Made by a program: the position numbers and the translations under genes
Assembly: GCF_000175195.1 (NCBI RefSeq)
Contig: NZ_ACQL01000069.1
Location: 1 to 64,000, forward strand
Length of the DNA: 64,000 nucleotides
Direction: 5' to 3'
Origin: Actinobacillus minor NM305
Lineage (GTDB): Bacteria > Pseudomonadota > Gammaproteobacteria > Enterobacterales > Pasteurellaceae
Shown: piece by piece, positions 46,183 through 55,568 of the stretch
Position numbering within the stretch: position 1 is the stretch's first letter
How the letters are laid out: each line of letters begins with the position of its first letter
Notes under the pieces: generated by a model
Databases searched by the model: none
Seen by the model: only the letters and a program-made list of their open reading frames with translations
What the model was told of the DNA's origin: nothing

Positions 46183-46968
46183 ATGGATTCAAACTTACTT
46201 TTAAACTATCAATTTCAACCGGCAACAGCTAATCCTCACGCCCAAACGATGGTCTTTCTACATGGTTTATTTGGCGATTTAAATAATTTAGGCATTATTG
46301 CTCGTGCATTTGCTGACCAATTTAACATTCTACGCGTTGATTTACGAAATCATGGTGCATCATTTCATCATGATGAAATGAACTACCGTTTAATGGCTGA
46401 AGACCTAAAATCTCTTTTAGCATCTCTTAACCTTTCTCAAGTTATTGTTATCGGTCATTCTATGGGAGGGAAAACCGCCATGACGCTTGCGCATATCGCC
46501 CCCGATTTAGTCGCAAAATTAGTAGTCATTGATATTGCACCAACCCAAAACCCTACTCATCGCCATAATAATAATTTTGCAGGGCTTTTTGCTATCAAAG
46601 CGGCTAAGCCGGCTACACGTCAAGAAGCTAAAAAAGTACTTGAACAATACGTACAAAATGAAGGCGAACAGCAATTTATGCTAAAAGCTTTTGATCCTCA
46701 AAAGCCAGATTATTTCCGCTTTAATCTCACAGCAATTAAACAAAATTATGAAAATCTGATGGGATGGCAAGATGTCTTTTTTGATAAACCCACTTTATTT
46801 ATCAAAGGCGGATTATCCGATTATATTCAATCAAAAGACAGTGCTACCATTTTAGCGCAATTCCCTAAAGCAACCTCATTTGTGGTAGCGAATGCTCAAC
46901 ATTGGGTGCATGCGGAAAAGCCTGAAACTGTCGCTCGAGCCATTCAGAAATTTTTAGATAAGGAATAA
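46183..46968 (+). CDS. ybfF: YbfF-family esterase
   Basis: A 261-residue alpha/beta hydrolase. The oxyanion region is FLHGLFGDLNNLG, the nucleophile elbow is GHSMGG (Ser93), and the catalytic histidine is in NAQHWVHAEKPE. E. coli YbfF hydrolyses acyl-CoA and simple esters. The start at 46183 gives the normal family length, while the much longer frame to 45892 would overlap seqA. It is three bases from cmoA, forming an operon. Confidence 0.92.
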   Translation: MDSNLLLNYQFQPATANPHAQTMVFLHGLFGDLNNLGIIARAFADQFNILRVDLRNHGASFHHDEMNYRLMAEDLKSLLASLNLSQVIVIGHSMGGKTAMTLAHIAPDLVAKLVVIDIAPTQNPTHRHNNNFAGLFAIKAAKPATRQEAKKVLEQYVQNEGEQQFMLKAFDPQKPDYFRFNLTAIKQNYENLMGWQDVFFDKPTLFIKGGLSDYIQSKDSATILAQFPKATSFVVANAQHWVHAEKPETVARAIQKFLDKE

Positions 46969-47697
<729 letters not shown>

Positions 47698-47703
47698 CTC
47701 ATG

Positions 47704-47740
47704 AAAATGGCTAACAAAACATGATTTTGTTAGCCATTTT
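47704..47740. terminator. Bidirectional terminator between cmoA and macA
   Basis: AAAATGGCTAACAAAA-CATGA-TTTTGTTAGCCATTTT is a perfect 16-bp stem between convergent genes. Confidence 0.88.
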
Positions 47741-47748
47741 GGAGTGAG

Positions 47749-48915
47749 TTAGAACATACGGCGGCGAGGCTCGCTACTCACTTTTTCGCTATCTGCTCGT
47801 TGAGTAACAACAACTTGCTCTCCTTCGTTTATACCAGAAATCACTTCTGTATATTGGCTGTCAGATAACCCGGTTTGGATTTCTTTTTCTTCCACTTGAT
47901 TATTATTCAGCACTTGAATGGTTGTTTTATTACCTTTCTTTTTCAAAGTTGAAGTTGGTACAACTAAAACATTCTCTCGTTTTGCAATATTCACTTGCCC
48001 TTGTACAGTCATTCCGATTCGTAAACGATTATCTGCGTTATCAACTAATGCATTCGCGTAATAATAGATCGCTTCGGTATTTCCCGACTCTTCTGTGTAA
48101 TTATTATCCGTCAATGTGGTTAAAGCCGGATCAACAGTATCGATCTTACTTTGATAAGTACGATCAGGCTCTGCGAGTGTTGTAAAGCGAATCTCTTGCC
48201 CCTCTTGTACCTGAGCAATATCGCCCTCTGAAATCTCCAGTTTTATCAACATCTTCGATAAATCTGCAACCTGCACAATTGTTGGCGATGTTTGATTAGA
48301 GTTTACCGTTTGCCCCACAGACACCGGAACCGAGACAATAATCCCATCCATTGGCGAGATAATCTGTGTGTAGTTCAAATTTGTTTTCGCATCATTAACC
48401 GATATTTGCGCAGTTTGAATTTGCGATTTCACTTCATCAACAGTTGCTTTTGCTGAAGCTAACGTATTTTTAGCCGTTTCAAGATCGCTTAATGAAGCGC
48501 TATCCGATTTATATAGTTTACTTAAACGAGTATAGTTAGATTGCGCAACTTCTAATGCTACTTGCGCTGATTTCAATTTAGCCTGATAAGATGCTAAACT
48601 CGCCTCTGCTGTACTCAAACTATTGCTTTGGTTACTCGCATCAATTTCTGCAATTAAATCGCCTTTTTTAACCGCTTGTCCAAGCTTAACATTCAAACTA
48701 ATGATCTTACCCGAAACTTGTGCACCAACTTCCGTTCTTTGGCTTGCTCTAACTGAACCTGTGGCGAGTACATTTTTATCAATCGTTGTACGTTTTACCG
48801 GCTCTGTAATATAGTGAACTTGATTAGCGTCTTCCGTTTTATTGATATAAAAGTAGCCGCCAATACCAGCGCCTAAAGCTAAAATAAGAATAAGGGGTTT
48901 TAATTTCAGTTTCAT
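47749..48915 (-). CDS. macA: MacA-like periplasmic adaptor of an ABC efflux pump
   Basis: A 388-residue membrane-fusion protein of the HlyD/MacA class. It has one N-terminal anchor (LILILALGAGIGGYFYI), the lipoyl half-motif GKIISLNVKLGQAVKKGDLIAEIDA in two parts, a helical hairpin of about residues 100–170, and the barrel plus C-terminal domain (GLSDSQYTEVISGINEGEQVVV). MacA normally joins MacB and TolC to export macrolides, peptides or haem precursors. No macB follows: the next gene is convergent cmoA. Its partner must be elsewhere or lost. Confidence 0.87.
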   Translation of the reverse strand: MKLKLKPLILILALGAGIGGYFYINKTEDANQVHYITEPVKRTTIDKNVLATGSVRASQRTEVGAQVSGKIISLNVKLGQAVKKGDLIAEIDASNQSNSLSTAEASLASYQAKLKSAQVALEVAQSNYTRLSKLYKSDSASLSDLETAKNTLASAKATVDEVKSQIQTAQISVNDAKTNLNYTQIISPMDGIIVSVPVSVGQTVNSNQTSPTIVQVADLSKMLIKLEISEGDIAQVQEGQEIRFTTLAEPDRTYQSKIDTVDPALTTLTDNNYTEESGNTEAIYYYANALVDNADNRLRIGMTVQGQVNIAKRENVLVVPTSTLKKKGNKTTIQVLNNNQVEEKEIQTGLSDSQYTEVISGINEGEQVVVTQRADSEKVSSEPRRRMF

Positions 48916-48941
48916 TGTTTATACATCATCTTTAAATTAAG

Positions 48942-48969
48942 AATAAGCGGTTATATTTGACCGCTTATT
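48942..48969 (-). terminator. Inverted uptake-sequence hairpin after the HAD gene
   Basis: AATAAGCGGT and ACCGCTTATT form a perfect 10-bp stem with an 8-base loop between the HAD phosphatase and macA genes. Confidence 0.6.
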
Positions 48970-49008
48970 TGCAAATTTGTTCATAACGAACGGAATATAA
49001 CCGAAATG

Positions 49009-49824
49009 CTAAATAATCCCCATGATGGCACGCAAATAGCTCGCAACGGCTTCATGCTTATGATTCCCAATAATTTCATGCTGTGGGAGCAACGCTTTCA
49101 AGCGTGGATCGGCATTTCCCATAATACAGCCTTTTCCCGCTTGACTTAACATTTCAAAGTCGTTCATTCCGTCCCCGAAGACAATACAATCTTTTAAGCT
49201 ATAACCTCGGCGTTGTGTTAATTCACTTAATGCATTCGCTTTAGAAACATTTTTATTCATCACTTCTAAACATTGTGGCGTAGAATAAACGACATAAACA
49301 TCATTGCCATAGGTTTCACGAATTTTCTGCTCAAGCGGTTGCAAATCGGCTAAGGTTTTCCCGATAAAAAAGACTTTTTCTGTTTGCTTACCATGATGTT
49401 TGCTAAAATCCACAACCTGATAGCTAAATCCGGAATCTTTATGGTATTTTTTGAGCTGCTCTAAATCAATATTGATAAACCATTCATCGCCCTGATAACT
49501 ATTCACACAAACTTTAGTTGGATCAAAAGGCAAATTCATCAACTCAAAAGCTAACGTTTCAGGTAAATAATGACTAATCACTCGCTCGCCTGACAAGAAA
49601 TTGGCTCTCGCCCCATTAGAGGTCACTAACATCGCTTCTTTTACATCTACTTTACTAATGATATGTTTTACGTCCGGTAAATTTCTTCCCGTTGCAAAAT
49701 AAATATCAACCCCTTTTTGAGATAATTTACTGAGCGTTTCTATCGTAAACTGACCAATTTTATGATCACCATTTAATAGTGTTCCATCTAAATCTGAAAT
49801 AATCGCGCGAAAAGGTACATTCAT
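49009..49824 (-). CDS. Cof-type HAD-IIB phosphatase
   Basis: A 271-residue HAD hydrolase. Motif I is ISDLDGTLLNGDH, motif II is FATGRN, motif III is the VEKVFFIGK region and motif IV is GDGMNDFEML; a type IIB cap lies between. Members dephosphorylate sugar phosphates or cofactors such as pyridoxal phosphate or FMN, so the substrate cannot be fixed. The start at 49824 fits the family. The longer frame to 49929 adds an unrelated, poorly supported extension. Confidence 0.88.
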   Translation of the reverse strand: MNVPFRAIISDLDGTLLNGDHKIGQFTIETLSKLSQKGVDIYFATGRNLPDVKHIISKVDVKEAMLVTSNGARANFLSGERVISHYLPETLAFELMNLPFDPTKVCVNSYQGDEWFINIDLEQLKKYHKDSGFSYQVVDFSKHHGKQTEKVFFIGKTLADLQPLEQKIRETYGNDVYVVYSTPQCLEVMNKNVSKANALSELTQRRGYSLKDCIVFGDGMNDFEMLSQAGKGCIMGNADPRLKALLPQHEIIGNHKHEAVASYLRAIMGII

Positions 49825-50109
49825 CTGATTTTCTTCCCTAGTGAAAAATATTGTCGTAAGGCTACCAAATTTCATTTTTCTCCGCAAAGAAAATAGCCGA
49901 TATTTATAACCAAAATCAAAACAGCACAAATTTCACGCAATTGAAAATAAAGCGTAAAAAACTTCTTTTTGACTAAATCGTTTTCTTTTCTCTGGCTGCA
50001 GAGCAAGTCATCAGCTTTTAAAACCACAAAATAAGAAATAAACAAAATATCCATCTAAAACAAAATAAATTTTGCACAAGTAAACGTTTGCGCAAAGTGA
50101 AAAATTCTA

Positions 50110-50137
50110 TTGACATTACTCCATTTGAAGTTATGAT
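50110..50137 (+). promoter_or_regulatory. Promoter of the leu leader and leuA
   Basis: TTGACA and TATGAT are 16 bases apart, followed by a 50-base AT/AC-rich leader. The gap 49825–50109 before it is AT-rich and has no gene I can support. Confidence 0.68.
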
Positions 50138-50185
50138 AATGCCATTACCGAATAACAATGCAAACATAAACACACACACAACACA

Positions 50186-50245
50186 ATGGAAAAACAACTT
50201 TCACTCCGATTATCTCTGTTATCGTATTTTTTATGCGAGGACTAA
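50186..50245 (+). CDS. leuL: Leucine-rich leader peptide of leuA
   Basis: A 19-residue frame, MEKQLSLRLSLLSYFLCED, with six leucines (5, 7, 9, 11, 12, 16). It lies between a sigma-70 promoter and an intrinsic terminator upstream of leuA, the layout of an attenuator. When leucyl-tRNA is scarce, ribosomes would stall in the leader and favour an antiterminator. No clear ribosome site precedes the ATG, which is a weakness. The sequence shares no residues with E. coli LeuL apart from leucine richness. Confidence 0.65.
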   Translation: MEKQLSLRLSLLSYFLCED

Positions 50246-50283
50246 GGTTATCTGAAGAAAGTCTGTTCACTATCCAAACTTTA

Positions 50284-50310
50284 GCCCGCATATTTCTTGC
50301 GGGTTTTTTT
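50284..50310 (+). terminator. leu attenuator terminator
   Basis: AGCCCGCA-TATTTCT-TGCGGGTTTTTTT is a stem with a T7 run, 40 bases after the leader stop and 48 bases before leuA. AAAGT near 50260 and ACTTT near 50279 could form a competing upstream stem. Confidence 0.82.
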
Positions 50311-50357
50311 ATCCGTTAAAAAGAGGATAATAGAACTAATTCTATGAGGAACTGATT

Positions 50358-51908
50358 ATGAACAAAAACAATATCATTATTTTCGATACCACGCTTCGTG
50401 ATGGCGAACAAGCCCTTAAAGCGAGTTTAACCGTAAAAGAAAAACTACAAATTGCACTTGCGTTAGAACGCTTAGGTGTTGATGTGATGGAAGTGGGTTT
50501 CCCTGTTTCTTCTGCCGGTGATTTTGAATCGGTCAAAACCATTGCTCAAAATATTAAAAACAGCCGCGTTTGTGCTTTATCTCGTGCCGTTGATAAAGAT
50601 ATTGATGTTGCAGCTGAAGCATTAAAAGTTGCTGAAGCATTCCGTATTCATACTTTTATTGCAACCTCTGCCTTACACGTGGAAGCTAAGCTAAAACGTT
50701 CATTTGACGATGTGGTAGAAATGGCTATCCACGCTGTTAAACGTGCGAGAGGTTATACCGATGATGTGGAATTTTCTTGTGAAGATGCAGGTCGTACCGG
50801 TATTGATAATATCTGCCGTATTGTTGAAGCAGCGATTAAAGCAGGCGCAACCACGGTGAACATTCCGGACACTGTAGGTTATTGTTTACCAACTCAATAT
50901 GGCGGCATTATTGCAGATGTAATGAACCGTGTACCGAATATCGATAAAGCGGTCATTTCGGTTCACTGTCATAATGATTTAGGTATGGCAACTGCAAACT
51001 CTCTTACCGCTGTATTAAATGGTGCACGACAAATTGAATGTACCATTAACGGCATTGGTGAACGTGCCGGTAATACCGCATTAGAAGAAGTGGTAATGGC
51101 AATTAAGACCCGCCAAGATATGTTCAACGGCTTAGATACTCGTATCAATACCCAGGAAATTCATCGTGTAAGCCAAATGGTCAGCCAACTTTGTAATATG
51201 CCAATTCAACCAAATAAAGCGATTGTGGGCGCTAATGCTTTTGCACATTCATCGGGTATTCACCAAGATGGTATGGTAAAAAATAAAAACACCTACGAGA
51301 TTATGTCGCCTGAAACGATTGGTTTGAAGAAAGAGAAATTAAATCTAACCGCTCGCTCAGGACGTGCTGCGGTACGCAACCATATGGCTGAAATGGGCTA
51401 CCAAGATAACGATTATGACTTAGACAAACTCTATACCGCTTTCTTAGAATTAGCGGATAAAAAAGGGCAAGTCTTTGACTACGACCTTGAAGCTCTCGCC
51501 TTCATTGATATGCAAGCCGGCGATGAAGATCGCTTAAAATTAGATGTGATTACTTCACAGACTATCAGCACCTTACCTGCTTCTGCCTTCGTTCAAGTTG
51601 AGCTTGATGGCGTGAAATTAAGTCAGGTATCAAATGGCGGTAATGGCCCGGTAGATGCCGTATTTAATAGTATCTTAAAAATTACCGGCTTAGACTTAAA
51701 AATGTCGCACTATAACCTAACCGCTAAGGGCGAAGGTGCTGAAGCATTAGGACAAGTAGATATTGTGGTGGAACACGAAGGTCGTAAATTCCACGGTGTT
51801 GGTTTAGCTACCGATATTGTTGAATCATCAGCTCGAGCATTGGTTCACGCCATTAACGCTATTTATCGTGCGCATAAAGTTGCACACCTAAAAGTAAAAA
51901 AAGCATAA
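50358..51908 (+). CDS. leuA: 2-Isopropylmalate synthase
   Basis: A 516-residue enzyme that condenses 2-oxoisovalerate and acetyl-CoA, the first step to leucine. The HMGL-like barrel begins [16 protein letters not shown], with [16 protein letters not shown] carrying the metal histidines and [16 protein letters not shown]. The C-terminal LeuA dimer domain (about residue 390 on) gives leucine feedback. GAGGA precedes the ATG. leuBCD do not follow, so leuA is alone here under the leader attenuator. Confidence 0.97.
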   Translation: MNKNNIIIFDTTLRDGEQALKASLTVKEKLQIALALERLGVDVMEVGFPVSSAGDFESVKTIAQNIKNSRVCALSRAVDKDIDVAAEALKVAEAFRIHTFIATSALHVEAKLKRSFDDVVEMAIHAVKRARGYTDDVEFSCEDAGRTGIDNICRIVEAAIKAGATTVNIPDTVGYCLPTQYGGIIADVMNRVPNIDKAVISVHCHNDLGMATANSLTAVLNGARQIECTINGIGERAGNTALEEVVMAIKTRQDMFNGLDTRINTQEIHRVSQMVSQLCNMPIQPNKAIVGANAFAHSSGIHQDGMVKNKNTYEIMSPETIGLKKEKLNLTARSGRAAVRNHMAEMGYQDNDYDLDKLYTAFLELADKKGQVFDYDLEALAFIDMQAGDEDRLKLDVITSQTISTLPASAFVQVELDGVKLSQVSNGGNGPVDAVFNSILKITGLDLKMSHYNLTAKGEGAEALGQVDIVVEHEGRKFHGVGLATDIVESSARALVHAINAIYRAHKVAHLKVKKA

Positions 51909-51967
51909 GAAACGAACAATTAGTTAAATGATTGCTGTATTATTATACTAATATAACAATATGCCTC

Positions 51968-51995
51968 TTGCATATTTAATCTGTTAAACTATAAT
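51968..51995 (+). promoter_or_regulatory. Promoter of tRNA-Val
   Basis: TTGCAT and TATAAT are 16 bases apart, with the −10 box 13 bases before the mature tRNA 5' end. Confidence 0.7.
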
Positions 51996-52008
51996 AAAAA
52001 ACGTTAAA

Positions 52009-52085
52009 GCGACTATAGCTCAGTTGGTTAGAGCACCACCTTGACATGGTGGGGGTCACTGGTTCGAGTCCAGCTAGTCGCACCA
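52009..52085 (+). tRNA. tRNA-Val (anticodon GAC)
   Basis: A 77-base tRNA with perfect GCGACTA/TAGTCGC acceptor pairing, discriminator A and encoded CCA. The anticodon loop TTGACAT gives GAC. A frameshifted integrase gene starts 262 bases downstream, so its 3' end is probably the attachment site of the decayed element that follows. Confidence 0.96.
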
Positions 52086-52206
52086 ATATTCCTTGCGTAA
52101 CTTAACGCAACCTTTCGCAAAGCCCTTGATACACAACGTTTCAAGGGCTTTTTTGTGTCTTTTAGCTATCGTTTTCCACCGTCTTTTTTCGTATTTAACC
52201 GCAAAT

Positions 52207-52335
52207 TTTAGGAACACGTTTAGGAACACGGGTTATAATAGTAAAAATTCCGTGTTCCTAAAAATCCTGAAAGCCTTGATAGATAAGGCTTACAGCATTT
52301 TTATTTTTCATGTTCATAAATAATTGTGTTCCTAA
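52207..52335. repeat. Four copies of TTTAGGAACACG upstream of the integrase
   Basis: TTTAGGAACACG occurs in exact tandem at 52207–52218 and 52219–52230 and inverted at 52251–52262. A near copy (TTGTGTTCCTAA) lies at 52324–52335, just before the integrase start. They look like recombinase arm or control sites. The rest of 52086–52346 has no gene. Confidence 0.68.
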
Positions 52336-52346
52336 GGTCCTAAATT

Positions 52347-52947
52347 ATGGCGAGAATTACCAAACCTTTAACTAATACAGAAGTAGAAAGAGCAAAACCT
52401 AAAGATAAGGATTACAGCCTTATGGACGGGCAAGGGCTATTTTTAAGAGTAAAATCCAATGGCTTAAAATCATGGCTATTTAATTACTATAAGCCTTACT
52501 CTACCCCTCCTAAACGAACAAATTTAGGCATTGGCACTTATCCAGATTTTGACACAAGCAAGAGGAATAAGAGATGAGTGGAGTGCTTTATTGGCTCAAG
52601 GAATCGATCCGCAGATTCATAGAAAAGAGCAAGAGCTTGCTCAACTGCAAAATTTATCAAATACCTTTTACAAGGTGACGGAAAATTGGCGGTTAAAATA
52701 TCAAACTGAAGTAGAACCGCTAACAATGGAAAAGAATTGGTTAAGGTTAGAAAAGCATTTATTTCCTGTGCTAGGTCATTATCCTGTAACTAAAATCACT
52801 CCACCTATATTGATTGAGGCTGTTAAGCCCTTAAATGAAAAAGGCTTTAATGATACGTTGCATCGAATCATAAATTTAGCAAATCAAATTCTGAATTATA
52901 CGGTAACTGTCGGGGTTAAAGTTTCTTGCTTTCGGGGATCAGCCTAG
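52347..52947 (+). pseudogene. Frameshifted, truncated tyrosine integrase
   Basis: The first frame gives MARITKPLTNTEVERAKPKD and DGQGLFLRVKSNGLKSWLF, the DUF4102 N-terminus of P4-type integrases. Near 52555 the frame shifts and continues LTQARGIRDEWSALLAQGID, then the core-binding region to NQILNYTV. It ends at about residue 195 of an expected 400, without the catalytic domain. It lies next to tRNA-Val, where such integrases act. It marks a dead integrated element. Confidence 0.87.
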
Positions 52948-52961
52948 GTGCGTTAATTTGG

Positions 52962-53349
52962 TTATTTTATTTTTAAGTTTACATTGATGTTAAATAGGTC
53001 TTTTACTTTTCCATCTTCACTTGTCCATGTTACTTTCCCTGTTGCGATTGTACCTAAATCAATAGGTCCATTCTCTTGTTTTTCTAATTTAGCTTGAATA
53101 ATTGGGCGTTGTACTTCTTGTCGTAATTTTAACATTCTCTCATTGTATCGTTTGTCTTCTTCGGTTAGTTGTGTTTTTCGTTGTTGAATAATGATTTCTA
53201 TAACAGTAACGCATACAAAGATAAAAAAGATAATACCAGCCGTTACCCATCCTATTTTATTAAATAGTCGCAATGATATATAGAACGACCGCAGGAGAGA
53301 TAATAATAAACCCAATTTTGATAAAAAATTTAATGTGGTCTAGTAGCAT
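52962..53349 (-). CDS. Small two-helix membrane protein, apparent frameshift
   Basis: An ATG at 53349 with AAGGAG upstream encodes MLLDHIKFFIKIGFIIISPA and continues to ATI before a TAA at 53260. In a second frame, FNKIGWVTAGIIFFIFVCVT and a charged tail run on to 52962. Joined, they make a protein of about 125 residues with two hydrophobic helices and a cytoplasmic tail ending VNLKIK. A one-base shift near 53265 explains the split. The 117-residue open frame alone would need a TTG start without a ribosome site. Function is unknown; it is cargo of the decayed element. Confidence 0.5.
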
Positions 53350-53640
53350 TAGATTTTCTCCTTAAAAATCATATTATCTTAATCTAAGGTATAACAACTT
53401 ACCGCCAAAATTTCAAGGCTATTTTATTGCTTTTTTAAATTCTTCTATAAAGGTTCTCTCTGCCGTTTGTTCCGCTCGTGTTTTCGCCTAAGTCTACCCC
53501 AGCTTTGTTGATAGTCGGCATAGGGATAATCGCATAAAGAAACTAAGCCCGTAAGGGAAGTGAGTAGTCTATGTAACCTGTTAAACCGCAAGTGTAAATG
53601 ACAGGTTGGTGATGAGCCATGGATTTTTAAGGTTTTGAAG
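53350..53640. other. Gene-free stretch with stem-loops
   Basis: No convincing gene is present. It holds AACCTGT (53575–53581) and ACAGGTT (53601–53607), a 7-bp stem enclosing TAAACCGCAAGTGTAAATG-like sequence. An 81-codon reverse frame exists but has no ribosome site and low-complexity basic content. The GC content is higher than in the flanking small membrane gene, so the stretch may have a separate origin. Confidence 0.4.
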
Positions 53641-54762
53641 ATGGAAAAACCTGAATGTATATTAAAACCGTTTTCTGTTCCCTCCGCCAAATATCAGCTT
53701 AGTTACCTGATATACGTTAGCCGAGGTATTGATGGCACATTGCTTGCCGACCCGAAAACAGGCGAGCATTTTGGCACGCCTCGCCGCTTAAATACGATTT
53801 ACCGTGTTAATATGCAGCAGGCTTATTCGGCAGCACGTTATCAGCGTTATATGGATAATGTGGATAATCGCCCTTATTGGCTTTATTCGGCGGTGGGCGA
53901 TGCTCGCACTCGTCCGGCTCATCAAGCCTTAAATGGGCGTGTGTATCGTTATGATGATCCGTTTTGGGCAACGTTTTATCCGCCGAACGGCTTTAATTGT
54001 CGTTGTACGGTTATTGCTTTAGATGCCCGAACATTAAAACGCCGTGAGTTAGAGGTGGGCGACAGTAGAGAGTTTTTAGTAGAGATTGAACGTCCGAAGG
54101 ATAAACTCGGCAATACGGAAAAAACCGTTGGCTTTAAATTACCTGATGGCTCTGTGCGAGTGACCGATAAAGGGTTTGATTATAATGTGGGGCGTTTAAC
54201 CTATCGCCCTAACTTAGATTTGTATCCCGAAAAGGTTGCTCATCAATTTGCGAAGGCGGAAATGAGAGGGGGGGAATTTAAACAAGACTATGTTAAATTT
54301 GAGAAGCAATTTTATGACGCTAAGAAAGCATTAGGAATTGAAGGTAAAATTAACGATACTAAAATCTTACATCATATTGAAGGCGTTATTTCCCAAAATT
54401 TTAAATTTGCAGCCGGTGTTATTCCTAAGTCAGATGCTAATTTGATGGAGCTAAATACTCGCACAGTATGGTTTTCAGATGAGAGTTTAGTGAAACAGAT
54501 TAACAGTCGTGAGGGTCAAGACTTTGGGATAGATGATTATGCTTTTTTACCGGATTTATATTTTGATGCGGAGCATATTTTTAGACTAAAATCTAGCGAC
54601 AACATTTATAAACTCTATCACTTCAAAAAAATTGACGGTGAGTGGTTTATGTCAGTTACGAAGCATCTTATTTCTGAAAATGAATTATTTATGGAATCGT
54701 TTAGACGAGCAAACTCGAAAGAAATTCAAAAAATGATGAAGGATAATGAGGTAATTAAATAA
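53641..54762 (+). CDS. Mu F-like head protein remnant with extra C-terminal domain
   Basis: A 373-residue protein. Residues about 25–135 match the end of the Mu gpF/SPP1 gp7 minor head protein: GTPRRLNTIYRVNMQQAY, RPAHQALNGRVYRYDDPFW and FYPPNGFNCRCTVIAL. The usual 200-residue N-terminal part is absent, replaced by about 22 unrelated residues from the ATG at 53641. Residues about 225–371 are a separate domain (DNIYKLYHFKKIDGEWFMSV near 325) resembling nuclease-toxin domains attached to phage head proteins. That resemblance is from general form only. It is probably not a working head protein, though the C-terminal domain is open. Confidence 0.72.
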   Translation: MEKPECILKPFSVPSAKYQLSYLIYVSRGIDGTLLADPKTGEHFGTPRRLNTIYRVNMQQAYSAARYQRYMDNVDNRPYWLYSAVGDARTRPAHQALNGRVYRYDDPFWATFYPPNGFNCRCTVIALDARTLKRRELEVGDSREFLVEIERPKDKLGNTEKTVGFKLPDGSVRVTDKGFDYNVGRLTYRPNLDLYPEKVAHQFAKAEMRGGEFKQDYVKFEKQFYDAKKALGIEGKINDTKILHHIEGVISQNFKFAAGVIPKSDANLMELNTRTVWFSDESLVKQINSREGQDFGIDDYAFLPDLYFDAEHIFRLKSSDNIYKLYHFKKIDGEWFMSVTKHLISENELFMESFRRANSKEIQKMMKDNEVIK

Positions 54763-54763
54763 A

Positions 54764-54858
54764 GCCACTAGGCAGGGCTCGAAATCACCTGCACACAGTC
54801 CCGAGTCTATTTCACCTCTTCGCTTGCGATCGTCGAGATTCATCGCTTTTCTAGTGGC
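54764..54858 (+). other. Possible structured RNA or intergenic hairpin
   Basis: GCCACTAG (54764–54771) and CTAGTGGC (54851–54858) form a perfect outer stem. Inside lie GCAGG/CCTGC and TCGC-TT-GCGA smaller stems. It starts two bases after the F-like gene's stop codon and ends 43 bases before the G-like gene. Whether it is transcribed as an RNA is unknown. Confidence 0.35.
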
Positions 54859-54900
54859 TAGTAAGAATATAAGCCCTTTTAGTTACGAAATCAATAAAAT

Positions 54901-55317
54901 ATGATTGAAATTGAATTAAATAATGCTGAGCGGATTGCCGGTATATTGCAAAAACTATCACAAGCCACTAAAAAGCGCGCACCGTTAATGCGTCGTATTG
55001 CAGGTGCAATGGAAGCGGGTGTGTTGCAAAATTTTGAGGTTGGTGGTCGCCCTCCTTGGCAAGGCTTAAAATACCGTGATGGTAATCCTTTGGTGGATAC
55101 TGAAAATTTAATGAACAGTATCACGAGTGAGTACGATAACGATCAAGCAATGGTCGGTACAAACGAGCCTTATGCTGCTATTCATCAATTTGGTGGTAAG
55201 GCTGGACGAAATAAAAAAGTGGATATTCCTGCCCGCCCTTTCCTTCTTTTAACCCCCGAGGAGGAAGATGATATTTTGGAGGATATTCAAGATTATTTTC
55301 AAAAAATCATTGATTAA
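54901..55317 (+). CDS. Mu G-like virion morphogenesis protein
   Basis: A 138-residue protein of the phage virion morphogenesis (Mu gpG-like) family. It shows MRRIAGAMEAGVLQNFEVGG, RPPWQGLKYRDGNPLVDTEN and a C-terminal IPARPFLLLTPEEEDDI. In Mu, gpG acts in tail assembly or head–tail completion. The gene is full-length and follows the F-like remnant as in Mu-like phages. AAATCAATAAAATATG offers no strong ribosome site. Confidence 0.85.
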   Translation: MIEIELNNAERIAGILQKLSQATKKRAPLMRRIAGAMEAGVLQNFEVGGRPPWQGLKYRDGNPLVDTENLMNSITSEYDNDQAMVGTNEPYAAIHQFGGKAGRNKKVDIPARPFLLLTPEEEDDILEDIQDYFQKIID

Positions 55318-55334
55318 GCATAAAAATCTAAAAT

Positions 55335-55370
55335 AACGCCCTAGAAACACGCTAAGGGCGTTTTATTTTA
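55335..55370 (+). terminator. Terminator after the G-like gene
   Basis: AACGCCCTAG-AAACACG-CTAAGGGCGTT with one bulged base, then TTATTTTA. Just downstream (55398–55438), TTTAAAGCG occurs twice in a run of T/A repeats. Confidence 0.7.
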
Positions 55371-55568
55371 AGTTGGTGTCATTTTCCGATTGCGATTTTT
55401 TAAAATGATTTAAAGCGGTTTTAAAGCGTTTTAAAATGGGTTATGCTATTTATCCTTTCTTGTTTTTCATTTTTATTCCTTTATCTCCCCTGTTGAAGCC
55501 ACTCGGCTATTTCACCCCCTCTCAATCTCTTATGCTGTAATCCTCAAGAAGAACTTTGAGGACGCTCA

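Noticed and set aside
49872..50054. 60-codon reverse frame upstream of the HAD gene
   Set aside because: AT-rich random-looking sequence without a ribosome site or family match.
52207..52335. CRISPR array
   Set aside because: The four 12-bp sites are too short, unevenly spaced and partly inverted, with no cas genes in the window.
53445..53690. 81-codon reverse frame before the F-like gene
   Set aside because: There is no ribosome site or recognisable domain, and it overlaps the start of the F-like gene.
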